This document shows positions 46,195 through 55,990 of a stretch of DNA of 64,000 nt, piece by piece (position 1 is the stretch's first letter; every line of letters begins with the position of its first letter). The notes beneath the pieces are model-generated. The model was not told the origin of the DNA. It ran no database searches and was given only the letters and a program-made list of their open reading frames with translations. Both the position numbers and the translations under genes were made by a program. This DNA comes from Limosilactobacillus reuteri (GTDB lineage: Bacteria; Bacillota; Bacilli; Lactobacillales; Lactobacillaceae), in the NCBI RefSeq assembly GCF_020784725.1, contig NZ_JAJGTZ010000040.1, positions 60,768 to 124,767 of the forward strand, given 5' to 3'.

Positions 46195-47001
46195 TTATAA
46201 CGTCATTAACTGGCTTGGTTCTTCTGGTTCAGCATCTTGCAATTTAAAATCATGATCAACCCCAAAGTCATGCTGCTCCATCAAACTTGCAACCGTTAAG
46301 TGGGCTAGTGAACGCATATTGTTATGTTGACTACGGTGACCAAGAAAAATCTCTTTAGTTCGCCGACCAACAACACTCATCAATGCATCAGCACCTTCTT
46401 CATTGGAAAGGTGCCCCTCATCCCCTAATATTCGTTGCTTTAATGGCCATGAATAAGGACCCATCCGCAACATTTCTGTATCATGATTGCATTCCATTAC
46501 ATAGGCATCTGCATTTCGGATGGTTCCCGCAACTCGATCAGAAACATAACCAGTATCCGTAATAATACAGAAGGTCTTATTATTGTGGTGAACTTGGTAA
46601 AATTGCGGTTGTGCAGCATCATGGGATACCGCAAAACTTTCAATATCCATGTCTCCCAAATCCTTAACAGTATTTGGTGCAATAATATGCTTTTGTGCTA
46701 ATGGGATTTTACCAACTTTATCGGCCATTGCCTGCCAGGTACCCTCATTGGCATACACATCCATTCCATAACGGCGTGCCAAGACACCCACACCATGCGT
46801 ATGATCACTGTGTTCATGCGTTACAAAAATTGCATCGATGTCTTTTAATGATCGATCAATCTTCTTCATTAAATTTTCAATCCGCTTCCCACTTAAACCA
46901 GCATCAATTAAGATCCGGTGGTTGTGCGTTTCCAAATAAGTTACATTCCCAGTACTCCCACTCGCAAGTACACTATAACGTAATGGATCCGTTTCTGTCA
47001 C
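46195..47001 (-). CDS. walJ: WalJ/YycJ metallo-beta-lactamase-fold hydrolase
   Basis: 268 residues. Metal-site motif FVTHEHSDHTHG near residue 60, ASGSTGNVTYLE at the N-terminus and LGHRSQHNN toward the end are typical of YycJ. It is encoded in the wal operon and linked in related bacteria to coordination of cell division with replication or to mismatch repair. Confidence 0.94.
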   Translation of the reverse strand: MTETDPLRYSVLASGSTGNVTYLETHNHRILIDAGLSGKRIENLMKKIDRSLKDIDAIFVTHEHSDHTHGVGVLARRYGMDVYANEGTWQAMADKVGKIPLAQKHIIAPNTVKDLGDMDIESFAVSHDAAQPQFYQVHHNNKTFCIITDTGYVSDRVAGTIRNADAYVMECNHDTEMLRMGPYSWPLKQRILGDEGHLSNEEGADALMSVVGRRTKEIFLGHRSQHNNMRSLAHLTVASLMEQHDFGVDHDFKLQDAEPEEPSQLMTL

Positions 47002-47018
47002 TTAAAGTTCCTCCTCAA

Positions 47019-47861
47019 TTACTTATTATTTAACGAGTTCGTATTCACACTATCTGGCGTTTCCTTCATAACTGTACTATTGAATGCGTTAACTTGTAAT
47101 TGTTGAATTGCTCCTGAATTTTTAGTTTTGATTTCAACAGTCCACGTTGGCACATAGACCGCTTTATCATCAGTAGTAGTGTTAAGGAGCTTAGAATAAC
47201 TGAGCACCGACCACCTAATGCGGGAATTATTAGGAATCTGGTTATGTTTATATAACCAAGTAATTGCTCGGCGCTGACTAATCGTATTTGACCGTTGCCG
47301 GAGGATTTCAACATCTTGCAAGTAAGTCTGCGTATAGCCTGTTATCTCATGGTTAGAGTTGATCCGAAAACGAATTTGCCCATCATTTGAAAATAGCGGC
47401 TTTCCTTCTAGCATTTGCGTATAAACAAGGGTATTTTTGTCAGATAATTCCTTGTTATAACGATAATGATTTCCCAAACTTACCATCTTTTTATTTTTTA
47501 GCAGCTGGTCGACACGCCGAATATCATTATTTTTAGTTGTCTTAATTGGCTTATCGAACTCACTAGTCAATGTTCCTGAAGAAAGGCGAAAATTTTGATT
47601 ACGTAATTTCCCGGTTTCTTGCTCTAAGACTCCGCCATCCGATGATTTTTTTCCAGCAATATAATATCCGGTTTGTTGCTTGTTAGAAAGCTCGCCATAA
47701 CTAATCGAGTCACTACGCATTTCTTTTAACACTGTTGATTGTCGATTTTGCTGACCATTAGAAACTGTAAATCTAGTTTCTAAAATTAATGAACTTCCAA
47801 CAAAGATATCAAAAAGCAAAAAGGCAAGGATAAAGATCCATTGAATACGTTTAAAATTCAT
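47019..47861 (-). CDS. yycI: YycI regulatory protein of the WalRK system
   Basis: 280 residues with one N-terminal transmembrane helix (about 7-25) and an extracytoplasmic YycI domain. With YycH it modulates the WalK sensor in the membrane. It sits between yycH and walJ with short gaps, as in other Firmicutes. Confidence 0.92.
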   Translation of the reverse strand: MNFKRIQWIFILAFLLFDIFVGSSLILETRFTVSNGQQNRQSTVLKEMRSDSISYGELSNKQQTGYYIAGKKSSDGGVLEQETGKLRNQNFRLSSGTLTSEFDKPIKTTKNNDIRRVDQLLKNKKMVSLGNHYRYNKELSDKNTLVYTQMLEGKPLFSNDGQIRFRINSNHEITGYTQTYLQDVEILRQRSNTISQRRAITWLYKHNQIPNNSRIRWSVLSYSKLLNTTTDDKAVYVPTWTVEIKTKNSGAIQQLQVNAFNSTVMKETPDSVNTNSLNNK

Positions 47862-47873
47862 TCTTTAACCCTC

Positions 47874-49169
47874 CTACTTTTCTAACTCAGTATATTCAAC
47901 CCAGTGGCCGCGATACTTAATGAAATATGTTGGCACTAACTTTACAACATGGCTATCTTTATCAGTTTTCCAAACATACCCGACACGTAAGTCCTTGATA
48001 TCATGCATTCGGTTGGTTGCATGTAATTGGTTAATTACATCTGCACTGGATGGGAGTTTGACCATTTGGTGATCAATTGGCAATGGGATTTGAAGACTAT
48101 AAAGACTTAGCCAGAAACGTTCATTTCCACCACTTGTGGATTCAAGCGTTACTTCCCCATAACCATCACTATTGAAAATTGGAAAGCTATTAACATAAGC
48201 ACGATAGTTTAACCGGCGCCCATGCTCACTTACCTCATCATAGCGCAAATTATCAAGCGGAATTCCAATTGTCGTCAACTTATTATAGAAGTGTGGGAAG
48301 ATCTGGCTTGTTGATTCCCGATCATCCTTACTAAGATAATTTTCGTATTTAAGCGTTCCATTTTGGCGATTAAATATCAGCCGACGATTAGTCCCGTCCG
48401 TATAAGTAGTTTCATTGCCATTCCGATTTGCCGTAATTGTTGTGTGTTGGTTAGTACTCATTAGACTAGCGCTAAGGGTATCAATATTTTGCGCAGTAAT
48501 TTGATATCCTAATGCTGGTAACTCAAAGGACCGCGGATACATCATTACAGCTACTCCGTTAATAATTTTATGGTCAACTGGAATCCGATCCATTGACTTT
48601 AAGAGTTGCCGAATATGGTTAAATTTTCCTTGCTCTACCCGTACTCGGTACACACTATAATGGTGGTCACCAAGTAAGTAAATCTCATGTTGCCCGTTTA
48701 GCGGGATAACAACATGGTTAATCTGATTAACCCGGTCAGTATCGATTGACTGGGAAAATGTTTCATTGAAGACTGAGCTTGGTACCTCGTCCGGATATGT
48801 TAGCATTAACGAGTTCCGCCGCCGCAAATAACTCAGATAAACATCACTGTTATTTTGTTTGACAACATTTGTCCGACCTAATTTCCAATCCTCTAACTCT
48901 TTTTTTACGCTCAGAATTAAATTAGCTTTAGGGCTATAAAGTTGATTCTGAGTTCCCTTTTTATTTGTCTCCACTGCTTTAGTTGGAAGATAAACATCAC
49001 CCATTGATTGCGGTGTATATTGTTGTGATTGGCTATTATTGAAATTTTCGTGGCGTGCTCCCTCAAAAGGAAATGGGTTGGTCCAAACAATCCATGAAAT
49101 GAATAGACTAAGAAGCACAACAACCGTTAAGGCGATTGCTTGCCAATTACTTTTCAGCTTCTTCATCAT
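47874..49169 (-). CDS. yycH: YycH regulatory protein of the WalRK system
   Basis: 431 residues if the first of two adjacent ATGs (49169, 49166) is used; both follow gaggagg within the end of walK. One transmembrane helix (about 10-28) precedes a large extracytoplasmic YycH domain. It overlaps walK by about 20 bp, implying coupled translation. Confidence 0.92.
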   Translation of the reverse strand: MMKKLKSNWQAIALTVVVLLSLFISWIVWTNPFPFEGARHENFNNSQSQQYTPQSMGDVYLPTKAVETNKKGTQNQLYSPKANLILSVKKELEDWKLGRTNVVKQNNSDVYLSYLRRRNSLMLTYPDEVPSSVFNETFSQSIDTDRVNQINHVVIPLNGQHEIYLLGDHHYSVYRVRVEQGKFNHIRQLLKSMDRIPVDHKIINGVAVMMYPRSFELPALGYQITAQNIDTLSASLMSTNQHTTITANRNGNETTYTDGTNRRLIFNRQNGTLKYENYLSKDDRESTSQIFPHFYNKLTTIGIPLDNLRYDEVSEHGRRLNYRAYVNSFPIFNSDGYGEVTLESTSGGNERFWLSLYSLQIPLPIDHQMVKLPSSADVINQLHATNRMHDIKDLRVGYVWKTDKDSHVVKLVPTYFIKYRGHWVEYTELEK

Positions 49170-51012
49170 CCCAGTCTTCCTCCTCATAAGGTACATATGG
49201 CAAGGAAATATAGAAGGTTGAACCCTTGCCTTCTACACTATCAACCCAAATTTGTCCACCAAGCATATTGATAACTTCCTTGGAAATAGCTAATCCTAGA
49301 CCTGTTCCCCCTTGCTTCCGGCTTCTTGCCTTATCAACGCGGAAGAATCGATCAAAGATACGTCCAAGATCTTTTCGTGGAATCCCTAAACCTTGATCAG
49401 AAATACTTAAAATAACATGATTATGCGTCTCCAGTAATCGTGTTGTAATTACACCGCCATCTGGAGAATATTTAATCGCATTATTCATAATATTATCAAT
49501 TACCTGGGTAAACTTATCGGTATCAATCTCAACCCATAAATCTTTCTTAGTAAAGTATCGTTCAATAGTATATTTTTTCTTTTTTGGATCTTCTTCTTTT
49601 TTAATAATCATATCGAAACGATCTAAGATATAGTTAAATAACTCATTGATATTTACGTATTCCAGATTGAGCTTCGTTGTCCCTGCATCCATCCGTGATA
49701 GGCTCAACAGGTCATTGATCATCCGAATCATCCGGTCCGTCTCATCCTGAACAACCTTTAAGAACTTAGGGGCAATTTCTTTATCTTGCCAAGCACCATC
49801 ACTTAATGCTTCAACATAGCTTCGGACACTTGTTAATGGGGTCCGCAACTCATGCGAGACGTTTGAAACGAATTGCTTCCGTTCGCGTTCCTCTTTTTGT
49901 TGACTCGTTACGTCATGAAGAACACAAACAAGCCCACTGACAAAACCAGATTCACGTTGAATTGGTGAGAAGTAGGCATTTAAGATCAAATTATTGCCAG
50001 AGTTTGACATATCAATAATCATCTCGCGCTGTTCACCATTTACTAGTTGACGAACGGTATAGTCATGACGAATATCCAACACATCAATAATAGACTTACC
50101 AATTAAATCATCTTCATTTTCGACACCCAGTAACTGTAACGCCATATTATTTACAATTGTCACATTCCCTCGACGATCAGTGGCTAGAACCCCATCAGAC
50201 ATATGGGACAAAATGCTATCAAGCCGCCGTCGCTCAGAATCACTCGACTCCTGTGCCTCTTCAACCCGGACCGAAAGATTATTAACTGCCCCTGCTAATT
50301 GCCCTAACTCGTCATTTCCCAATACTTTTACTTGACCGGAATAGTCGCCCCGAGCAATTCGTAATGTTTGTTTTCTCATTTCTTCAATTGGGCGGGTAAT
50401 TTCCTGGGAAATAATAATTGCCAAGATCAAACTCAGAACAATAGTAATCATCGCCGCGGACAAGTATACCAAAGTAATATTATTAATATTAGAGTAGACA
50501 CTTTCCAAACTAGCTCGCAGGTAAACAGCTCCCACAACGTTATTATTACTGTTATCCACGAGGGGAATAACATTAACATAGTAGCGCGTATGATTTGAAT
50601 TATCATACAAATTTTCGGTATGCGACCTATTATTTAGCAAGGTTGCTTTGATGGCTTGATCAGTTGTTTTCTGACCGATCGCATTCCGATTATCAGCGTT
50701 GCTTGTTCCCCGCACAATGCTCTTACTATCAACCACCCGAATTTCAGAAATATTATTGTTATTAACTTCTGAAAGAATTTGATTAATCTGTTTGTTAGCT
50801 TTTTTAGTATTTGATTGCGATAACTGCTCTGCTAAAGAATTATCAACGTAAGACGGTAATTCAATGGTTTGTTTAAACGTATTAAGGTTTTGATGCTCTA
50901 ATTGACGCACAAAAACCGCCCCAACACATTCAAGTGTTAACATTAAAATTAACACAAATACGAGAGCGATTTTAAAACGAATCGATTGATAAAATTTTAA
51001 CTTGCTGTTCAC
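49147..51012 (-). CDS. walK: Cell-wall sensor histidine kinase WalK
   Basis: 621 residues: transmembrane helices at about 10-30 and 185-205 around an extracellular sensor domain, HAMP, PAS (GVLATDRRGNVTIVNNMAL), HisKA with VSHELRTPLTSV, and HATPase with NNAIKYSPDGG and GTGLGLAIS. It phosphorylates WalR, the essential regulator of cell-wall hydrolases. It is followed by its regulators yycH and yycI. Confidence 0.97.
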   Translation of the reverse strand: MNSKLKFYQSIRFKIALVFVLILMLTLECVGAVFVRQLEHQNLNTFKQTIELPSYVDNSLAEQLSQSNTKKANKQINQILSEVNNNNISEIRVVDSKSIVRGTSNADNRNAIGQKTTDQAIKATLLNNRSHTENLYDNSNHTRYYVNVIPLVDNSNNNVVGAVYLRASLESVYSNINNITLVYLSAAMITIVLSLILAIIISQEITRPIEEMRKQTLRIARGDYSGQVKVLGNDELGQLAGAVNNLSVRVEEAQESSDSERRRLDSILSHMSDGVLATDRRGNVTIVNNMALQLLGVENEDDLIGKSIIDVLDIRHDYTVRQLVNGEQREMIIDMSNSGNNLILNAYFSPIQRESGFVSGLVCVLHDVTSQQKEERERKQFVSNVSHELRTPLTSVRSYVEALSDGAWQDKEIAPKFLKVVQDETDRMIRMINDLLSLSRMDAGTTKLNLEYVNINELFNYILDRFDMIIKKEEDPKKKKYTIERYFTKKDLWVEIDTDKFTQVIDNIMNNAIKYSPDGGVITTRLLETHNHVILSISDQGLGIPRKDLGRIFDRFFRVDKARSRKQGGTGLGLAISKEVINMLGGQIWVDSVEGKGSTFYISLPYVPYEEEDWDDEEAEK

Positions 51013-51025
51013 AATGGTTCAGCCT

Positions 51026-51733
51026 CTAATTCTGATCAGGATTTGCTAGGTAATAGCCAACACCACGCCGGGTAATTAACCATTGTGGATGGCTAGGGTT
51101 ATCTTCAATCTTTTCACGAAGCCGACGAACGGTAACGTCAACTGTCCGTACATCCCCAAAATAGTCATAACCCCATACAGTCTGAAGAAGATGTTCGCGA
51201 TTAATAACTTGTCCAATATGTTGAGCTAGATAATGGAGAAGCTCAAATTCACGATGTGTTAAATTGATATTTTCGCCCCGCTTAGTTACGGTGTAGGCTT
51301 CAGGATGAATCGTAAGGTCGCCAATTTGAATATCGGTATTATTTTCTTCTTCTGCTGGTGCCTTCAGAGTAGCTTGCCGTCGCAAATTAGCCTTTACTCG
51401 TGCTACTAGTTCGCGGTTGGAGAATGGCTTAGTAACATAATCATCGGCCCCAAGTTCAAGCCCTAGCACCTTATCTAGTTCCGAATCTTTAGCGGTTACC
51501 ATAATAATCGGCATGGTATGCTTGGCCCGAACCCGCTTGGCGACTTCAAGTCCATCGATCTTCGGGAGCATTAGGTCTAGAATAATTAAATCAGGATTTT
51601 CTGCTTCAACTTGTTCTAAAGCTGCTTCACCATCATAGGCTACGACAACTTCATATCCTTCTTTTTCAAGATTAAATTTGATGATATCAGAAATTGGTTT
51701 TTCATCATCAACAACTAAAATTTTCTTTGCCAT
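51026..51733 (-). CDS. walR: Response regulator WalR
   Basis: 235 residues from the ATG at 51733 (ggaggga upstream; an in-frame ATG at 51751 overlaps it). OmpR family: receiver domain with VVDDEKP, phospho-Asp in LIILDLMLP and Lys in YVTKPF, then a winged-helix domain ([20 protein letters not shown]). First gene of the wal operon. Confidence 0.97.
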   Translation of the reverse strand: MAKKILVVDDEKPISDIIKFNLEKEGYEVVVAYDGEAALEQVEAENPDLIILDLMLPKIDGLEVAKRVRAKHTMPIIMVTAKDSELDKVLGLELGADDYVTKPFSNRELVARVKANLRRQATLKAPAEEENNTDIQIGDLTIHPEAYTVTKRGENINLTHREFELLHYLAQHIGQVINREHLLQTVWGYDYFGDVRTVDVTVRRLREKIEDNPSHPQWLITRRGVGYYLANPDQN

Positions 51734-51854
51734 ATCAATGATTCCCTCCATTGGGTTAATTGATTAATTACTTTAAATCTGCTATATATCAGTGCCTCTA
51801 TTATAGCACAGGGAAAAGTCCCATAAATATTTTCTAAAAACTTATGAAAAATAT

Positions 51855-51883
51855 TTGACATTTGATCACTGACAGGTTAAAAT
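51855..51883 (+). promoter_or_regulatory. Promoter of tRNA-Lys copy 1
   Basis: TTGACA (51855-51860), 17-bp spacer, TAAAAT (51878-51883), about 25 bp before the tRNA 5' end. Confidence 0.8.
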
Positions 51884-51908
51884 ATCTAAGTATTCTGTTA
51901 AAGGATAT

Positions 51909-51981
51909 GGGCAGTTAGCTCAGCTGGCAGAGCAACGGACTCTTAATCCGTGGGTCCAGGGTTCGATCCCCTGACTGCCCA
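51909..51981 (+). tRNA. tRNA-Lys(CTT), copy 1
   Basis: A 73-nt cloverleaf: acceptor gggcagt/actgccc, D arm gctc...gagc, anticodon stem acgga/tccgt with loop ctcttaa (anticodon CTT), T arm caggg ttcgatc ccctg. The encoded 3' end is tca rather than CCA, so CCA must be added. It has a strong promoter and a terminator hairpin 13 bp after. Confidence 0.97.
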
Positions 51982-51993
51982 TCAGAGGTTTAC

Positions 51994-52026
51994 AGCGATT
52001 GAGATTTTATCTCAATCGCTTTTTTT
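51994..52026 (+). terminator. Terminator after tRNA-Lys copy 1
   Basis: Perfect arms agcgattgag and ctcaatcgct followed by a T-run. Confidence 0.9.
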
Positions 52027-52065
52027 CATACTTAAAATAGCAGTAAGATAACGTGGAAAATAAGC

Positions 52066-52112
52066 ACAAGGCTCGAGGCTAAGTACGAACGATACTTAGC
52101 CTCGAGCCTTGT
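52066..52112. terminator. Large inverted repeat, probable terminator of the ABC exporter gene
   Basis: Perfect 20-bp arms (52066-52085 and 52093-52112; core caaggctcgaggctaagta) around a 7-nt loop. It lies downstream of the ABC exporter stop. It lacks a clear T-run on either side, so it may be more than a simple terminator. Confidence 0.65.
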
Positions 52113-52141
52113 CGAGAAGAATATTTTCTACTCACTTTATT

Positions 52142-53863
52142 TTATTTAAATTGATCTTTTACATATTGTGCATATAGTGGTGTTGTTTTTAATAATTCTT
52201 GATGGGTTCCTGCGCCAGATACTGTTCCATTTTCAATAAAGTAAATTTTATCTGCATCGACAATCGTACTCAAGCGATGAGCTATTACAAGCGTTGTTCT
52301 TCCTTGCATTAAGTCTCCAAGTGCTTTTTGAACCATTGCCTCTGATTCAGCATCCAAGCTAGCAGTGGCTTCATCAAGCATTAAGATTTTGGGATCGCGA
52401 AGAAAAGCTCGCGCAATCGCTATTCGTTGCCGTTGTCCCCCAGAAAGTTTGATCCCTCGTTCCCCAATTTCGGTTTCTAACTGATCTTTCATTTTACTGA
52501 CAAAACCATCTGCATAAGCCAGTCTTAACGCGTGCCAAAGCTCCTCATCTGAGACTTCTCTTCGCAACCCATAAGTTAAATTATCACGAATAGTTCCTGG
52601 CATTACCGCGGCATCTTGACTTACGAGACCAATTTGTTCACGCCACTTGGCTAAGTCTACATTTTCGATATTCTCTTTACCAATCAAAATTTTCCCACCT
52701 GTAGGCTGATAGAATCGTTCAATCAACGAGAAAATAGTTGTCTTTCCTCCACCAGATGGGCCAGCAAAAGCTACCACTGCATTGGGTTTAGTTTCAAAAC
52801 TAACATCTCGTAAGACTGGCTTACCTTCCTCATATGCAAAATCAACATTCTCAAATTTCAATGGTGCACTCGCAATATCTTTTTCTGCTTTATCAGCAGC
52901 AAATTCTTCTGGTTCAGTTAAGATTTGTTGGATACGCTCCGTGGCTCCGCTAGTCTTTGCCATATTATTGAAGAGCTGACTAATTACAACAACAGGACTA
53001 ATAATCTGGAAAAGATACATTAAAAACGAAACTAAGGCGCCCATTGTCATTGCACCATTCATAACACGAATTGCTCCGTAACCAAGAATCCCAAGAAACA
53101 TTATCATCATGAGCATGTTTGTAATTGGTTGCGTTACTGAGTTAATCAACGCTTCTTTTCTTCCGACATGATATAAATTGTCGATACGACGATTTCCCTT
53201 TGCCAGTTCATGTTCTTCACCGTTTGAAGACTTAACTAATCGGACCTCACCTAGTACATCGGTGGAATCACTAGCAAATTTTGCTAATTCATCTTGCCGA
53301 ACACGACCAATCTTACGCGACTGATTCATCACCGGTAACATGACTAAAATCACTAAGGGAACTGCCACAAACATCAACAATGTCATTCGCCAATCCATTG
53401 CTAGCATAATAACCAGTGCACCAACGAATTGCAGAAGCGATGTCATTGCATTTGGTAATGTTGAAGCAAGTAAATCCTTCACCTGTGACGTATCATTAAC
53501 TAAGCGTGAACTGATTTCGCCTGTTTTAACATCATCAAAATATTTTACAGGCATTTTAAGTAGTTTTTGCCATAATTGTTTCCGTAATTTAGAAACAACA
53601 TTTTCACCAAAAATTCCTAATAATAACCCTGATAACGCACTTGTAATTAACCCTGCTATAAAAATGACAACTGTTAAAATTGCCAACGTTGGACTAATAC
53701 TCTTAAAATTATTAATTAGCTTTTGCGCTAGTTGAGGAACAAATAGGTTAGCACCCGTGGAGATAAAACCTAGTAAGATTCCCACAAAAAGCTTAATATA
53801 CTGCGGATGTAATTGATTTATTAAACTAAAAAAACTTCGAAAACTAAATTTATTTCTGTTCAA
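52142..53863 (-). CDS. Multidrug-type ABC exporter (LmrA/BmrA-like half transporter)
   Basis: 573 residues from a TTG start at 53863 with aggagg 8 nt upstream; the nearby ATG at 53868 is out of frame and meets a stop at once. Six transmembrane helices (about 20-310), Walker A GPSGGGKTT, signature KLSGGQRQR and Walker B ILMLDEATASLD are visible. Homodimeric drug or lipid export is typical. The upstream marR gene on the same strand and shared operator-like sites suggest drug-responsive control. Confidence 0.94.
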   Translation of the reverse strand: MNRNKFSFRSFFSLINQLHPQYIKLFVGILLGFISTGANLFVPQLAQKLINNFKSISPTLAILTVVIFIAGLITSALSGLLLGIFGENVVSKLRKQLWQKLLKMPVKYFDDVKTGEISSRLVNDTSQVKDLLASTLPNAMTSLLQFVGALVIMLAMDWRMTLLMFVAVPLVILVMLPVMNQSRKIGRVRQDELAKFASDSTDVLGEVRLVKSSNGEEHELAKGNRRIDNLYHVGRKEALINSVTQPITNMLMMIMFLGILGYGAIRVMNGAMTMGALVSFLMYLFQIISPVVVISQLFNNMAKTSGATERIQQILTEPEEFAADKAEKDIASAPLKFENVDFAYEEGKPVLRDVSFETKPNAVVAFAGPSGGGKTTIFSLIERFYQPTGGKILIGKENIENVDLAKWREQIGLVSQDAAVMPGTIRDNLTYGLRREVSDEELWHALRLAYADGFVSKMKDQLETEIGERGIKLSGGQRQRIAIARAFLRDPKILMLDEATASLDAESEAMVQKALGDLMQGRTTLVIAHRLSTIVDADKIYFIENGTVSGAGTHQELLKTTPLYAQYVKDQFK

Positions 53864-53881
53864 AGCATAAGCCTCCTAACA

Positions 53882-53938
53882 GTTAAATATCTAACTTTTA
53901 ATGATGATGAATATTTAAACACATAGATACCTAACTGT
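53882..53938. promoter_or_regulatory. Two MarR-operator-like sites before the ABC exporter gene
   Basis: GTTAAATATCTAAC (53882-53895) is a near palindrome. A second copy, on the minus strand ACAGTTAGGTATCT (about 53938-53925), overlaps the marR stop. Both resemble the site before marR at 54424. Confidence 0.55.
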
Positions 53939-54384
53939 CAAGAGTCTAACTTTTTTTTTAGATTGTTATTAATATTAGTCATCCCTTTAACTATTGCATC
54001 AATATCTTCTTCATCGAGGCGGGCAATAATCTGCAAATAAGCTTTATCAAATATTTCTTTAACCTCATTAGTTTTTTCTTCACCTTTTTTGGTAAGAAAA
54101 ATCCGCTTAATTCGTGCTGACTCTTGATCCGCCTTCCGGATAATATACCCGTCGCGTTCAAGATTTTTCACCATACTGGTAACACTAGCATTCCGTAAAT
54201 GGAAATGGTCACCTAATTCTCGTTGAATAAGACCAGCGTGTTTTTCTATATAAAAAAGCGTATGAGCTTGCTGTGGAGTTATATCTAGTTCAGGGGCAAG
54301 TTCAGTATAAAAATGCTTCATGTTAATCATATAGTTCCGCAATAAACGGTTCATTTGCTCAAATTTATCTTTTTTTAATGCCAT
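53938..54384 (-). CDS. MarR-family transcriptional regulator
   Basis: 148 residues with the MarR winged helix: ITPQQAHTLFYIEKHAG, LGDHFHLRNASVTSMVKNLERDGYIIRK and the wing DQESARIKRIFLT. It likely represses itself and the ABC exporter gene 74 bp downstream, releasing on drug or phenolic ligands; this is family knowledge plus context. Confidence 0.93.
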   Translation of the reverse strand: MALKKDKFEQMNRLLRNYMINMKHFYTELAPELDITPQQAHTLFYIEKHAGLIQRELGDHFHLRNASVTSMVKNLERDGYIIRKADQESARIKRIFLTKKGEEKTNEVKEIFDKAYLQIIARLDEEDIDAIVKGMTNINNNLKKKLDS

Positions 54385-54423
54385 GAAATTACTCCCAATT
54401 TTAATTTATTGTTAATTATAACA

Positions 54424-54437
54424 GTTAGACACCTAAT
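54424..54437. promoter_or_regulatory. MarR-operator-like site before marR
   Basis: GTTAGACACCTAAT (54424-54437), preceded by aaca as at the other two copies. It is 40-53 bp before the marR start codon. Confidence 0.5.
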
Positions 54438-54482
54438 TAAAATATGGATTTGAAAATTTATTAAATAAATTCAGAAAAACAC

Positions 54483-54511
54483 TTGCGAAAATGATCGGAA
54501 GTTGATATTAT
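54483..54511 (+). promoter_or_regulatory. Promoter of tRNA-Lys copy 2
   Basis: TTGCGA (54483-54488), 17-bp spacer, TATTAT (54506-54511), 21 bp before the tRNA. Confidence 0.65.
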
Positions 54512-54532
54512 TATTTATGTTGTCAAAGACAT

Positions 54533-54605
54533 GGGCAGTTAGCTCAGCTGGCAGAGCAACGGACTCTTAATCCGTGGGTCCAGGGTTCGATCCCCTGACT
54601 GCCCA
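54533..54605 (+). tRNA. tRNA-Lys(CTT), copy 2
   Basis: Identical by eye to the tRNA at 51909-51981, including the tca 3' end; flanking sequences differ. Anticodon CTT. Confidence 0.97.
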
Positions 54606-54611
54606 TCATAT

Positions 54612-54646
54612 AAAAAAGATCACCGAATAATCGGTGGTCTTTTTTT
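54612..54646 (+). terminator. Terminator after tRNA-Lys copy 2
   Basis: Arms agatcaccga and tcggtggtct around ataa, followed by a seven-T run. It can also serve the convergent fic gene. Confidence 0.9.
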
Positions 54647-54647
54647 G

Positions 54648-55949
54648 TTATAAAATTGTAATTACATGTTGTTTAGGACGCTTAGAAACAATTTCAATTG
54701 CGCCAAGTGCTTCTAATTTTTCAATGGCTGCCTTAGTCTTTGTCATTGGGTAACGGCGATTACTCTTCTTCAAAGTTTCAATAATATCATTATCTTTAAT
54801 TCCTAAATCTAACTGGTTAGTAAATAGCTTTGATTGTGCAAGAAGATATAGAACATTACAATACAAACTATCAGACGTTGCAGCTAATTGATGATGGTGT
54901 TCATTGACCCACTGACTAATAATTTCATTGGCTTTATCAAGCTTTTCACGAGATTGACTCAAAATCTTAATTACTTTTTCCTGCTGACTAACAAGTATCA
55001 TTAATAATTTTTGAATAAAAAATGTTAAATCAGCTCTATTTTCCGCATTATCGGCATCCTTAAATACCTTATAGTATTGCTGAACATTATTATGAATTGC
55101 AGTAGCCACAGAAAAGCCAGTAAAGCGATCAAATTTGTTAGCAATATATGACGACAAAAGATAACGCCCCATTCGACCGTTACCATCAAGAAACGGATGG
55201 GTATTTTCAAAGAAAAAGTGAGTTACAAGAGCTTTATATATTGAAGGGGTATCATCATTATTCATATATTCAATTAAAGCTGTAAGGGCACTCTTGATTG
55301 CAGTTTCCGTGGTTGGTGGTCGATGAACTGTTTTAATGCCATCCCCAATCGAAAGCACTTCGCTATTAGGAAGCTTATCACGAAATATTTTTCCGTTAGG
55401 CAGTCGATCTTTATTAAGTTCGCCTTTTAACAATGAATCATAGATTTTTCTATAGTCTTGAAGAACATTGATTTCAACTTTTTTCCCTGATTGGGTGCGC
55501 TGGTACATTTTTATAGTTGAACCAAGCCTTTTCTTTGATATATGATCATCACCATTTATTTGGTGGTTATTTTCCTGAATAACAGTACTAATTTCAACAC
55601 GACTCGTTTTCACACCTTCAATATCATTAGTGTAGAAAATTTCAGAGAGTAATAATGAATTCAAAAACTGATTAATCGCAACTTGGGGAAGCGTTACTGA
55701 AATATCCTCAATCATATTAGAATTACGCCTAAGCTGATCCGCCAGGTTTTGAATTTCCGGTAATGGAAGATAGAAAATTGGATATTTACTTGTCTGTGTA
55801 CCATCGCGATAGTTAAGAAGAGGAAACAGAGTTGTCTTCTGGCTTGTATACCCGTTCAGTCGACTCTGATATTCACTTTCAATTGCTGCTGGGTCATTCG
55901 TCTTATCTTCAATAAAATACTTATATTTAGATAATGGTATGTATTTCAT
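54648..55949 (-). CDS. Fic-domain protein (AMPylation family, class II)
   Basis: 433 residues. The Fic motif HPFLDGNGRMGRYLL is complete (near residue 245), preceded by the flap region. An inhibitory helix motif fits TNDIEG near residue 107, the [ST]xxxE[GN] pattern N-terminal to the Fic core that keeps class II Fic proteins inactive. A winged-helix-like C-terminus (TKAAIEKLEALGAIEIVSKRP) may bind DNA. Such proteins transfer AMP to target proteins; the target is unknown. Palindromes before the gene suggest autoregulation. Confidence 0.92.
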   Translation of the reverse strand: MKYIPLSKYKYFIEDKTNDPAAIESEYQSRLNGYTSQKTTLFPLLNYRDGTQTSKYPIFYLPLPEIQNLADQLRRNSNMIEDISVTLPQVAINQFLNSLLLSEIFYTNDIEGVKTSRVEISTVIQENNHQINGDDHISKKRLGSTIKMYQRTQSGKKVEINVLQDYRKIYDSLLKGELNKDRLPNGKIFRDKLPNSEVLSIGDGIKTVHRPPTTETAIKSALTALIEYMNNDDTPSIYKALVTHFFFENTHPFLDGNGRMGRYLLSSYIANKFDRFTGFSVATAIHNNVQQYYKVFKDADNAENRADLTFFIQKLLMILVSQQEKVIKILSQSREKLDKANEIISQWVNEHHHQLAATSDSLYCNVLYLLAQSKLFTNQLDLGIKDNDIIETLKKSNRRYPMTKTKAAIEKLEALGAIEIVSKRPKQHVITIL

Positions 55950-55990
55950 TATTTATCTTCCCTCCTTAAAGCTAAAAAGCTATTTTTTGG

